Below, in pieces: positions 1 to 11,396 of a DNA stretch of 64,000 nucleotides (positions are counted from its first letter, which is position 1; each line of letters opens with the position of its first letter). The translations under genes were made by a program, and so were the position numbers. Under the pieces are notes generated by a model. The model was not told where the DNA came from, made no database searches, and saw nothing but the letters and a program-made list of their open reading frames with translations. This DNA is from Mercurialis annua (taxonomy: Eukaryota > Streptophyta > Magnoliopsida > Malpighiales > Euphorbiaceae): contig NC_065574.1 of NCBI RefSeq assembly GCF_937616625.2, positions 30,010,501 to 30,074,500 on the forward strand, in the 5' to 3' direction.

Positions 1-435
1 GAAACGTTTGGACTTGTTTCATTACCTTTGTAAACCTTTGGCTTAAATCGCTAAAAAGGTGAAACATTTGGATTTGTTTCGTAACATTTGTAAATGTTTG
101 GCTTAAATGGCTAAAAACATGAAACGTTTGGATTCGTTTCGTAACGTTTGTAAACAATTGGATTCAATAGCTAAAAAGGGGAAACGTTTGGATTTGTTTC
201 GTAACGTTTATAAACGTTTGCCTTAAATTGCTAAAAAGGTGAAACGCTTGGTTTTTTTCGTAACGTTTGTAAACGTTTGGCTTAAATCGCTAAAAATTTG
301 AAACGTTAGAATTTGTTTCGTATCGTTTTAAACATTTGGTTTTTTTCGTTATGTTTGTAAACTTTCGGCTTAAATCGCTAAAAAGGTTAAACTTTTGGAC
401 TTGTTTCGTAATGTTTGTAATCGTTTGGCTTAAAT
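1..435. repeat. 60-bp satellite array, diverged monomers (left edge)
   Basis: Head-to-tail copies of the window's basic satellite. The consensus monomer is 60 bp: it opens GAAACGTTTGGATTTG, continues TTTCGTAACGTTTGTAAACG and closes TTTGGCTTAAATCGCTAAAAAGGT. Copies here carry many point changes and several short ones, for example near 290-350 where whole sub-blocks are missing. I see no higher-order order in this stretch. It stops abruptly at 435, inside a monomer, at the foreign segment. No gene is present. Confidence 0.95.
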
Positions 436-785
436 AATCGTAATAAACGTCCTAAGAAGATAGAACAATTTCATACCCAGAATGTCTCCCTTACATAAGG
501 GACCCATAGGAGTTCTCCTGGGCATAAGTAGCCTAAGAGGGCTAAGAGTAAGACCTTTAATAAGGAGCTAAATGAGGTGTCTCTTGTTTAAGAATACGAA
601 ACTAAGAATCATCTGAAGGTTGAGGGCGAACATTCTATTTTGATCGATGAATAGTTTCGCAAAAAGCCCATCACGAGAGAAACCTACAAACCTGTGTAGG
701 GAATAGAGGAGAATCGAACATCCTATTGAAATAAGGTGTGTTAAAGGAGAAGCTGTCCTTGTAAAAGGAGCGGAAACTCAACTAT
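436..785. other. Foreign non-satellite segment of about 350 bp, unidentified
   Basis: This stretch shares no obvious similarity with the satellite on either side. It replaces roughly 22 bp of expected monomer sequence: the left satellite stops after GGCTTAAAT and the right one restarts at GATTTG. I see no clear target duplication. Two strong inverted repeats lie close together: CCCTTA/TAAGGG (488-501) and a CCC..AGGAG/CTCCT.GGG hairpin (503-522). No long open frame or recognisable protein is visible. A retroelement fragment or filler DNA captured during break repair is possible; I cannot assign it. Confidence 0.7.
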
Positions 786-3780
786 GATTTGTTTGTAAAC
801 ATTTGGCCTAAATCACTGAAAAGGTGAAAGTTTTGGATTTGTTTCGTAATGTTTATAAACGTTTGGCTTAATTTGCTAAAAAGATGAATCAGTTGGATTT
901 GTTTTGGAACGTTTGTAAACGTTTGGCTTAAATTGCTAAAAAGGTGAAACGCTTGGATTTGTTTCACAACATTTGTTAACGTTTGGCTTAAATTGTTAAA
1001 AAGGTGAAACTCTTGGTTTGTTTCGTAATGTTTGTAAATGATCGGCTTAAATTGCTAAAAATGCGAAACGTTTGGATTTGTTTCGTAAGGTTTTAAACTT
1101 TTAGTTTTGTTTCGTAACGTTTGGCTTAAATCACTAAAAAGATGAAACGTTTGGATTTGTTTCATAACGTTTGTAAATGTTTGGCTTATATCACTAAAAA
1201 GGTGAAACGTTTGAATTTGTTTCGTAGCGTTTGTAAAGGTTTAGCTTAAATCGCTAAAAAGGTGAAAGATTTGGATTTGTTTCGTAACATTTGTATACGT
1301 TTGGCTTAAATCGCTAAAAAGCTGAAACGTTTGGATTTGTTTCGTATCGTTTGTAAACGTTTGGCTTAAATTGCCAAAAAGGTTAAATGTTTGGATTTGT
1401 TTCTTATCCTTGGTAAACATTTGGCTTAAATTTCTAAAAAGGTGAAACGCTTTGATTTGTTTTGTAACGTTTGTAAACGATTGGCTCACATTGCTAAAAA
1501 GGAGAAACCCTTGAATTTTTTTCGTAACGTTTGTAAACGGTTGGCTTAAATTGCTATAAAGGTAAAACGTTTTGATTTGTTTTGTACCGTTTGTAAGTGT
1601 TTGTTTTAAATCGGTAAATAGGTGAAACGTTTGGATTTGTTTCGTACCGTTCGTAAACGTTTGGCTTTAATCGCCAAAAAGGTGAAACGTTTGGATTTGT
1701 TTCGAAAAGTTTGTAAATGTTTGGCTTATATTGCTAAAAAGGTTAAACGCTTGGATTTGTTTCGCAACGTTTGTAAACGTTAGGCTTAAACTGCTAAAAT
1801 GGTGAAACGCTTGGATTTGTTTCGTAATGTTTATAAACGTTTGGCCTAAATTGCTAAAAAAGGTGAAACGCTTGGATTCGTTTCGTAACGTTTGTAAACA
1901 TTTGGCTTAAATCGCTAAAATGGAGAAACATTTGGATTTGTTTCGTAACGTTTGTAAACGTTTAGCTTAAATCGCTAAAAATGTGAAACGTTTGGTTTTT
2001 TTTTGTAAGGTTTGTAAACATTTAGCTTAAATCGCTAAAAAGTTGAAATGTTTGGATTTGTTTCGTAACGTTTACAAACGTTTGGCTTAAATCGCTAAAG
2101 AGGGTAAATGTTTGGTTTTGTTTTGTACCGTTTATATACATTTAGCTTAAATCGCTAAAAAGGTAAAACGTTTGGTTTTGTTTCGAAGCGTTTGTAAATG
2201 TTTGGCTTAAATTGCAAAAATAGTGAAACTCTTGGATTTGTTTTGTAACTTTTGTACACGTTTGACTTAAATTGCTAAAATGGGATAACGTTTGGATTTG
2301 TTTCGTAATGTTCGTAAATGTTTGGCTTAAATCGCTAAAAAGGTAAAACGTTTGGATTCGTTTCGTAACGTTTGTAAACATTTAACTTAAATCGCTAAAA
2401 AGGTGAAACGCTTGGAATTGTTTCGTGACGTTTTTAAACGTTAGGCTTAAATCGCTAAAATGGTGAAACACTTGGATTTGTTTCGTCACCTTTGTAAACA
2501 TTTGTCTTAAAACGCTAAAATGGGGAAACGTTTCGATTTGTTTCCTATTGTTTATAAACGTTTGGTTTAAATCTCTAAAAAGGTGAATCATTTGGTTTTG
2601 TTTTGTAATGTTCGTAAACGTTTGGCTTAAATTGATAAAAAGGTGAAACACTTGGATTTGTTTCGTAACCTCTTAAACGTTTGGCTTAAGTCGCTAAAAT
2701 GGGTAAACGTTTGGATTTATTTTACAACGATTATAAACGTTTGGCTTAAATTGCTAAAAAGGTGAAACATTTGTTTTTGTTTCGGAACGTTTGTAAACGT
2801 TTGGCTTAAATCGCAAATACAGCGAAACGTTTGGATTTGATTCGTAAGGTTTATAAACGTTTGGTTTTGTTTCGTAATGTTCGTAAATGTTTGGCTTCAA
2901 TGGCTAAGACGGGTAAACGTTTGGATTGTATTGTATGGTTTATAAACATTTGGCTTAAAATGCTAAAAAGGTGAAACATTTGTTTTTGTTTCGTAACGTT
3001 TGTAAACGTTTGGCTTAAATCGCTAAAACATTGAAACGTTTGGATTTGTTTCGTAACGTTTATAAACGTTTAGTTTTATTTCGTAATGTTCCTAAATGTT
3101 TTGCTTCAATCGCTAAAAAAGGTGAAACATTTTGATTTGTTCCGTAACGTTTATAAACGTTTCGCTTAAATCGCTAAAAAGTTGAAACGTTTGGTTATGT
3201 TTCGTAATGTTTGTAAACGTTTAGCTTAAACCGCTAAAATGGGGTAACGTTTGGATTTGCTTCGTAATGTTTGTAAACGTTTGGCTTAAATCCCTAAAAA
3301 GGGGAAACATTTACATTCGTTTCGTAACGTTTGTAAACGTTTGGCTTAAATTGCAAAAAATGGGAAACATTTGGATTGTTTCGTGACGTTTGTAAACGTT
3401 TGGCTTAAATTGCTAAAAAGGTGAAACGCTTGGATTTGTTTCGTAACATTTGTAAACATTTGGCTTAAATGGCTAAAATGGGGAAACATTTGAATATGTT
3501 TCGTAATGTTTATATACGTTTAGCTTAAATCGCTAAAAAGGTGAAACATTTTTGTTTTTTTTGGTAACATTTGTAAACCTTTTTCTTACATTGCTAAAAA
3601 GGTGAAACGATTGGATTTGTTTAGTAACGTTTTAAACGTTTGTCTTAAATCGCAAAAATGGGTAAACTTTTTGTATTTGTTTTTTAACGTTTAGAAACGT
3701 TTGGCTTAAATCGCTAAAAAGGTGAAACATTTGTTTTTGTTTCGTAACGTTTGTAAACGTTTGGCTTAAATCGCTAAAAC
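786..3780. repeat. 60-bp satellite array, diverged monomers
   Basis: About 50 tandem 60-bp monomers with substantial divergence between neighbours and occasional 1-20 bp length changes. Towards the right end, the run of variants around 2.82-3.78 kb resembles the run around 4.55-5.5 kb (offset about 1.74 kb). This suggests an old, decayed multi-monomer period before the clean higher-order repeats begin. No gene, RNA gene or foreign insert was recognised. Confidence 0.93.
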
Positions 3781-5784
3781 GGTGATACATTTGAATTTGT
3801 TTCGTAACGTTTATAAACGTTTGGTTTTGTTTCGTAATGTTCGTAAACGTGTGGCTTCAATCGCTCAAATGGTGAAACATTTGGATTTTTTTCGTAACAT
3901 TTGTGAACGTGTGGCTTAAATTGCTAAAAAGGTGAAACACTTGGATTTGTTTCGTAACGTTTGTAAACATTTGACTTAAATCGCTAAAAAGGGGAAACGC
4001 TTGGATTTGTTTAGTAACGTTTGAAAACGTTTGACTTAAATGACTAAAATGGGGAAACATTTGGATTTGTTTCGTAACTTTTGTAAACGTTTGGATTAAA
4101 TCGCTAAAAATGTGAAACGCTTGGTTTTGTTCCGTAAGATTTGTAAACGTTTTGGCTTAAATCGCTAAAAAGGGGAAAAGTTTGGATTTGTTTTGTAACG
4201 TTTACAAACGTTTGGCTCAAATCGCTAAAAAGGTGAATGGTTTAAATTGTTAAAAAGGTGAAAAGCTTGGTCTTGTTTCGTAACGTTTGTACACGTTTAG
4301 CTTAAATCGTTAAAGTGGGGTAACGCTTGGATTTGTTTCGTAATGTTTGTACACATTTGGCTTAAATTGCTAAAAAGGTGAAACGCTTGGATTTGTTTCG
4401 TAACCTTTTAAATGTTTGGCTTCAATCGCTATAATGGGTAAACGTTTGGATTTATTTTGCAACGTTTATAAACGTTTGGCTTAAATCGTTAAAAAGGTAA
4501 AACATTTGTTTTTGTTTCGGAACGTTTGTAAACGTTTGGCTTAAATCGCAGATACAGTGAAACATTTGGATTTGTTTCGTAACGTTTGTAAATGTTTGGT
4601 TTTGTTTCGTAATGTTCGTAAACGTTTGGTTTCAATCGCTAAAACAGGTAAACGTTTGGATTTGTTTATTAACGTTTATAAACGTTTGGCTTAAAACGCT
4701 AAATAGGTGAAACGTTTGTTTTTGTTTCGTAACGTTTGTAAACGTTTGGCTTAAATTGCTAAATCAGTGAACCGTTTGGATTTGTTTCGTAACGTTTATA
4801 AACGTTTGGTTTTGTTTTGTAATGTTCCAAAATGTTTGGCTTCAATAGCTCAAAAGGTGAAACATTTTGATTTGTTCAGTAACGTTTATAAACGTTTCGC
4901 TTAAATAACTAAAAAGGTGAAACGTTTTGTTTTGTTTCGCAACGTTTATACTAGTTTGGCTTAAATCGCTAAAATGGGGTAACGTTTGGATTTGTTTCGT
5001 AATGTTTGTAAACGTTTGTCTTAAATCCCTAAAAAGGGGAAACAATTACATTCGTTTCGTAACGTTTGTAAACGTTTGGCTTAAATTGCAAAAAATCTGA
5101 AACCTTTGCATTTGTTTCGTTACGTTTGTAAACGTTTGGCTTAAATATCCAAAAAGGTGAAACACTTGGATTTGTTTCGTAACATTTGTAAACATTTGGC
5201 TTAAATGGCTAAAATGGGGAAACATTTGGATTTGTTTCGTAATGTTTATAAACGTTTAGCTTAAATCGCTAAAAAGGTGAAACATTTGTTTTTTTTTGTA
5301 ACGTTTGTAAACCTTTGTCTTAAATTGCTAAAAAGTTCAAACGCTTGGATTTGTTTAGTAACGTTTTAAACGTTTGGCTTAAATCGCAAAAACGGGTAAA
5401 CGTTTTTTATTTGTTTTGTTACGTTTATAAAAGTCTGGCTTAAATCGCTAAAAAGGCGAAACTTTTGTTTTTGTTTCGTAACATTTGTAAACGTTTGGCT
5501 TAAATCGCTAAAACGGTGATACGTTTGAATTTGATTCGTAACGTTTATAAACGTTTGGTTTTGTTTCGTAATGTTCGAAAACGTGTGGCTTCAATCGCTC
5601 AAAGGGTGAAACATTTTGAATTGTTTCGTAACGTTTGTGAACGTTTGGCTTAAATTACTAAAAAGGTGAAATGCTTGAATTTGTTTCGTAACATTTGTAA
5701 ACATTTGACTTAAATCGTTAAAAAAGTAAAACGTTTGGATTTGTTTCGTAACGTTTTAAACGTTTGGTTTATTCCGTAACTTTT
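3781..5784. repeat. Edge copy of the 1.6-kb HOR block (ancestral, longer form)
   Basis: The order of variant monomers matches the 1.6-kb block at the start of each 4.4-kb HOR copy (compare 14203-15800 and 18659-20272). Shared markers include the TTGAAAACG variant, the TGTTCCGTAAGATTTG variant, and an end in GTAAGAGTTTGACTTCAATTG. It is longer by about 270 bp because it keeps a group of four to five monomers (about 4.97-5.21 kb, with TAAATCCCTAAAAAGGGG and a TTACATTCG variant) that the core copies lack. Identity to the core copies is visibly lower than among those copies. Confidence 0.8.
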
Positions 5785-8590
5785 GTAAGAGTTTGACTTC
5801 AATTGCTAAAAAGGTTAAACGTTTAGATTTGTTTCGTAACATTTGTAAACGTTTAAATTGAATTGCTAAACTGGGGAAACGCTTGGATTTGTTAAATAAC
5901 GTTTGAAAACGTTTGGCTTAAATCGCTAAAATGGGGAAACATTTGGATTTGTTTCGTAACTTTTGTAAACGTTTGGATTAAATAGCTAAAAATGTGAAAC
6001 GTTTGGTTTTGTTCCGTAAGATTTGTAAACGTTTTGGCTTAAATCGCTAAAAAGGGGAAACGTTTGGATTTGTTTTGTAACGCTTACAAACGTTTGGCTT
6101 AAATCGCTAAAAAGATGAAAGGTTAAAATTGCTAAAAAGGTGAAACACTTGGTTTTGTTTCGTAACGTTTGTACACGTTTGGCTTAAATCGTTAAAGTGG
6201 AGTAACGCTTGGATTTGCTTCGTAACGTTTGTACACATTTGGCTTAAATCGCTAAAAAGGTGAAACGCTTGGATTTGTTTCGTAACCTTTTAAATGTTTG
6301 GCTTAAATCGCAAAAATGGGTAAACGTTTTTTATCTGTTTTGCAACGTTTAGAAACGTTTGGCTTAAATCGCTAAAAAGGTGAAACGTTTGTTTTTGTTT
6401 CGTAACATGTGTAAACGTTTGGCTTAAATCGCTAAAACGGTGATACGTTTGAATTTGTTTCGTAAAGTTTTTAAACGTTTGGTTTTGTTTCGTAATGTTC
6501 GTAAACGTGTGGCTTCAATCACTCAAAGGGTGAAACATTTTGATTTCTTTCGTAACGTTTGTGAACATTTGGCTTATATTGCTAAAAAGGTGAAACGCCT
6601 GGATTTGTTTCGTAAGGTTTGTAAACATTTGACTTAAATTGTTAAAAAAGTAAAAAGTTTGGATTTGTTTCGTAACGTTGTTAAACGTTTGGTTTATTCC
6701 GTAACTTTTGTAAAAGTTTGACTTCAATCGCTAAAAAGGTTACACGTTTGGATTTGTTTTGTAACGTTTGTAAATGTCTAAATTGAATCGCTAAAATGGG
6801 GAAACGCTTGGATTTGTTAAGTAACGTTTGAAAACTTTTGGCTTAAATCGCTAAAATGGGGAAACATTTGGATTTGTTTCGTAACTTTTGTAAACGTTTG
6901 GATTAAATCGTTAAAAATGTGAAACGTTTGGTTTTGTTCCGTAAGATTTGTAAACGTTTTGGCTTAAATCGCTAAAAAGGGGAAACGTTTGGATTTGTTC
7001 TGTAACGGTTACAAACGTTTGGCTTAAATCGCTAAAAAGGTGAAAGGTTTAAATTGCTAAAAAGGTGAAACACTTGGTTTTGTTTCATAACGTTTGCACA
7101 CATTTGGCTTAACTCGTTAAAGTGGGGTAACGCTTGGATTTGTTTCGTAATGTTTGTACACATTTGGCTTAAATCGCTAAAAAGGTGAAACGCTTGGATT
7201 TGTTTCGTAACCTTTTAAATGTTTGGCTTCAATCGCTATAATGGGTAAACGTTTGGATTTATTTTGCAACGTTTATAAACGTTTGGCTTAAATCGCTAAA
7301 AAGGTGAAACATTTGTTTTCGTTTCGGAACGTTTGTAAACGTTTGGCTTAAATCGCAGATACAGTGAAACATTTGGATTTGTTTCGTAACGTTTGTAAAT
7401 GTTTGGTTTTGTTTCGTAATGTTCGTAAACGTGTGGCTTCAATCGCTAAAACGGGTAAACATTTGGATTTGTTTTGTAACGTTTATAAACGTTTGGCTTA
7501 AAACGCTAAAAAGGTGAAACATTTGTTTTTGTTTCGTAACGTTTGTAAACGTTTAGCTTAAATCGCTAAAACAGGGAAGCGTTTGGATTTGTTTCGTAAC
7601 GTTTATAAACGTGTGGTTTTGTTTCGTTATATTGCTAAATGTTTGGCTTTAAACGCTAAAAAGGTGAAACATTTTGATTTGTTCCATAACTTTTATAAAC
7701 GTTTCGCTTAAATCGCTAAAAAGGTGAAACGTTTGGTTTTGTTTCGTAACGTTTGTACACGTTTGGCTTAAATCGCTAAAATGGGGTAACGTTTGGAATT
7801 GTTTAGTAATATTTGTAAACGTTTGGCTTAAATCCCTAAAAAGGGGAAACATTTACGTTCGTTTCATAACGTTTGTAAACGTTTGGCTTATATTGCGAAA
7901 AATGTGAAACGTTTGGATTTGTTTCGTGACGTTTGTAGACGTTTGGCTTAAATCGCCAAAAAGGTGAAACGCATGGATTTGTTTCGTAACATTTGTAATC
8001 ATTTGGCTTAAATGGCTAAAATGAGGAAACATTTGGATTTGTTTTGTAATGTTTATAAACGTTTAGCTTAAATCGCTAAAAAGGTGAAACATTTGTTTTT
8101 TTTGTAACGTTTGTAAAGCTTTGTCTTAAATTGCTAAAAAGGTCAAACTCTTGGATTTGTTTAGTAACGTTTTAAACGTTTGGCTTAAATCGCGAAAATG
8201 GGTAAACGTTTTTTATTTATTTTGTAACGTTTAGAAACGTTTGGCTTAAATCGCTAAAAAGGTGAAACTTTTGTTTTTGTTTCGTAACGTTTGCAAACGT
8301 TTGGCCTAAATCGCTAAAACGGTGATACGTTTGAATTTGTTTCGTAACGTTTATAAACGTTTGGTTTTGTTTCGTAATGTTCGTAAACGTGTGGCTTCAA
8401 TCGCTCAAAGGATGAAACATTTTGATTTGTTTCATAACGTTTGTGAACGTTTGGCTTATATTGCTAAAAAGGTCAAACGCTTGGATTTGTTTCGTAAGGT
8501 TTGTAAACATTTGACTTAAATCGTTAAAAAAGTAAAAAGTTTGGATTTGTTTCGTAACGTTTTAAACGTTTGGTTTATTCCGTAACTTTT
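5785..8590. repeat. 2,806-bp higher-order repeat, copy 1
   Basis: First of three tandem units of exactly 2,806 bp, about 47 monomers. The unit is bounded here by the variant GTAAGAGTTTGAC, found at 5785, 8591 and 11397, with its counterpart GTAAAAG at 14203. Inside are two paralogous landmark runs containing GGTGATACGTTTGAA: X (from 6440) and Y (from 8322), 1,882 bp apart. Copy 1 differs from copies 2 and 3 by scattered single bases only, for example TTTCTTTCG against TTTGTTTCG near 6545. Confidence 0.93.
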
Positions 8591-11396
8591 GTAAGAGTTT
8601 GACTTCAATTGCTAAAAAGGTTAAACGTTTGGATTTGTTTCGTAACATTTGTAAACGTTTAAATTGAATTGTTAAACTGGGGAAACGCTTGGATTTGTTA
8701 AATAACGTTTGAAAACGTTTGGCTTAAATCGCTAAAATGGGGAAACATTTGGATTTGTTTCGTAACTTTTGTAAACGTTTGGATTAAATCGCTAAAAATG
8801 TGAAACGTTTGGTTTTGTTCCGTAAGATTTGTAAACGTTTTGGCTTAAATCGCTAAAAAGGGGAAACGTTTGGATTTGTTTTGTAACGTTTACAAACGTT
8901 TGGCTTAAATCGCTAAAAAGATGAAAGGTTAAAATTGCTAAAAAGGTGAAACACTTGGTTTTGTTTCGTAACGTTTGTACACGTTTGGCTTAAATCGTTA
9001 AAGTGGAGTAACGCTTGGATTTGCTTCGTAACGTTTGTACACATTTGGCTTAAATCGCTAAAAAGGTGAAACGCTTGGATTTGTTTCGTAACCTTTTAAA
9101 TGTTTGGCTTAAATCGCAAAAATGGGTACACGTTTTTTATCTGTTTTGCAACGTTTAGAAACGTTTGGCTTAAATCGCTAAAAAGGTGAAACGTTTGTTT
9201 TTGTTTCGTAACATGTGTAAACGTTTGGCTTAAATCGCTAAAACGGTGATACGTTTGAATTTGTTTCGTAAAGTTTTTAAACGTTTGGTTTTGTTTCGTA
9301 ATGTTCGTAAACGTGTGGCTTCAATCACTCAAAGGGTGAAACATTTTGATTTGTTTCGTAACGTTTGTGAACATTTGGCTTATATTGCTAAAAAGGTGAA
9401 ACGCCTGGATTTGTTTCGTAAGGTTTGTAAACATTTGACTTAAATTGTTAAAAAAGTAAAAAGTTTGGATTTGTTTCGTAACGTTGTTAAACGTTTGGTT
9501 TATTCCGTAACTTTTGTAAAAGTTTGACTTCAATCGCTAAAAAGGTTACACGTTTGGATTTGTTTCGTAACGTTTGTAAATGTCTAAATTGAATCGCTAA
9601 AATGGGGAAACGCTTGGATTTGTTAAGTAACGTTTGAAAACTTTTGGCTTAAATCGCTAAAATGGGGAAACATTTGGATTTGTTTCGTAACTTTTGTAAA
9701 CGTTTGGATTAAATCGTTAAAAATGTGAAACGTTTGGTTTTGTTCCGTAAGATTTGTAAACGTTTTGGCTTAAATCGCTAAAAAGGGGAAACGTTTGGAT
9801 TTGTTCTGTAACGGTTACAAACGTTTGGCTTAAATCGCTAAAAAGGTGAAAGGTTTAAATTGCTAAAAAGGTGAAACACTTGGTTTTGTTTCATAACGTT
9901 TGCACACATTTGGCTTAACTCGTTAAATTGGGGTAACGCTTGGATTTGTTTCGTAATGTTTGTACACATTTGGCTTAAATCGCTAAAAAGGTGAAACGCT
10001 TGGATTTGTTTCGTAACCTTTTAAATGTTTGGCTTCAATCGCTATAATGGGTAAACGTTTGGATTTATTTTGCAACGTTTATAAACGTTTGGCTTAAATC
10101 GCTAAAAAGGTGAAACATTTGTTTTCGTTTCGGAACGTTTGTAAACGTTTGGCTTAAATCGCAGATACAGTGAAACATTTGGATTTGTTTCGTAACGTTT
10201 GTAAATGTTTGGTTTTGTTTCGTAATGTTCGTAAACGTGTGGCTTCAATCGCTAAAACGGGTAAACGTTTGGATTTGTTTTGTAACGTTTATAAACGTTT
10301 GGCTTAAAACGCTAAAAAGGTGAAACATTTGTTTTTGTTTCGTAACGTTTGTAAACGTTTAGCTTAAATCGCTAAAACAGGGAAGCGTTTGGATTTGTTT
10401 CGTAACGTTTATAAACGTGTGGTTTTGTTTCGTTATATTGCTAAATGTTTGGCTTTAAACGCTAAAAAGGTGAAACATTTTGATTTGTTCCATAACTTTT
10501 ATAAACGTTTCGCTTAAATCGCTAAAAAGGTGAAACGTTTGGATTTGTTTCGTAACGTTTGTACACGTTTGGCTTAAATCGCTAAAATGGGGTAACGTTT
10601 GGAATTGTTTAGTAATATTTGTAAACGTTTGGCTTAAATCCCTAAAAAGGGGAAACATTTACGTTCGTTTCATAACGTTTGTAAACGTTTGGCTTATATT
10701 GCAAAAAATGTGAAACGTTTGGATTTGTTTCGTGACGTTTGTAAACGTTTGGCTTAAATCGCCAAAAAGGTGAAACGCATGGATTTGTTTCGTAACATTT
10801 GTAATCATTTGGCTTAAATGGCTAAAATGAGGAAACATTTGGATTTGTTTTGTAATGTTTATAAACATTTAGCTTAAATCGCTAAAAAGGTGAAACATTT
10901 GTTTTTTTTGTAACGTTTGTAAAGCTTTGTCTTAAATTGCTAAAAAGGTCAAACTCTTGGATTTGTTTAGTAACGTTTTAAACGTTTGGCTTAAATCGCG
11001 AAAATGGGTAAACGTTTTTTATTTGTTTTGTAACGTTTAGAAACGTTTGGCTTAAATCGCTAAAAAGGTGAAACTTTTGTTTTTGTTTCGTAACGTTTGC
11101 AAACGTTTGGCCTAAATCGCTAAAACGGTGATACGTTTGAATTTGTTTCGTAACGTTTATAAACGTTTGGTTTTGTTTCGTAATGTTCGTAAACGTGTGG
11201 CTTCAATCGCTCAAAGGATGAAACATTTTGATTTGTTTCATAACGTTTGTGAACGTTTGGCTTATATTGCTAAAAAGGTTAAACGCTTGGATTTGTTTCG
11301 TAAGGTTTGTAAACATTTGACTTAAATCGTTAAAAAAGTAAAAAGTTTGGATTTGTTTCGTAACGTTTTAAACGTTTGGTTTATTCCGTAACTTTT
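8591..11396. repeat. 2,806-bp higher-order repeat, copy 2
   Basis: Same length and variant order as its neighbours. Landmarks X (9246) and Y (11128) each sit exactly 2,806 bp after their equivalents in copy 1. The rare variant GTTCCATAACTTTTATAAAC recurs at 7681, 10487 and 13293. Differences between copies are isolated substitutions, which points to recent duplication or strong homogenisation. Confidence 0.93.

Noticed and set aside
1..435. Telomeric or rDNA origin of the repeat
   Set aside because: No TTTAGGG runs or rRNA sequence are present; TTTGG and TTAAA runs belong to the 60-bp monomer.
6440..6637. Plus-strand 65-codon frames repeated every 2.8 or 4.4 kb as a conserved small gene
   Set aside because: Conservation follows from HOR duplication of DNA, not from coding constraint. 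They arise where point changes remove the regular TAA stops, and each ends at the next TTAA.
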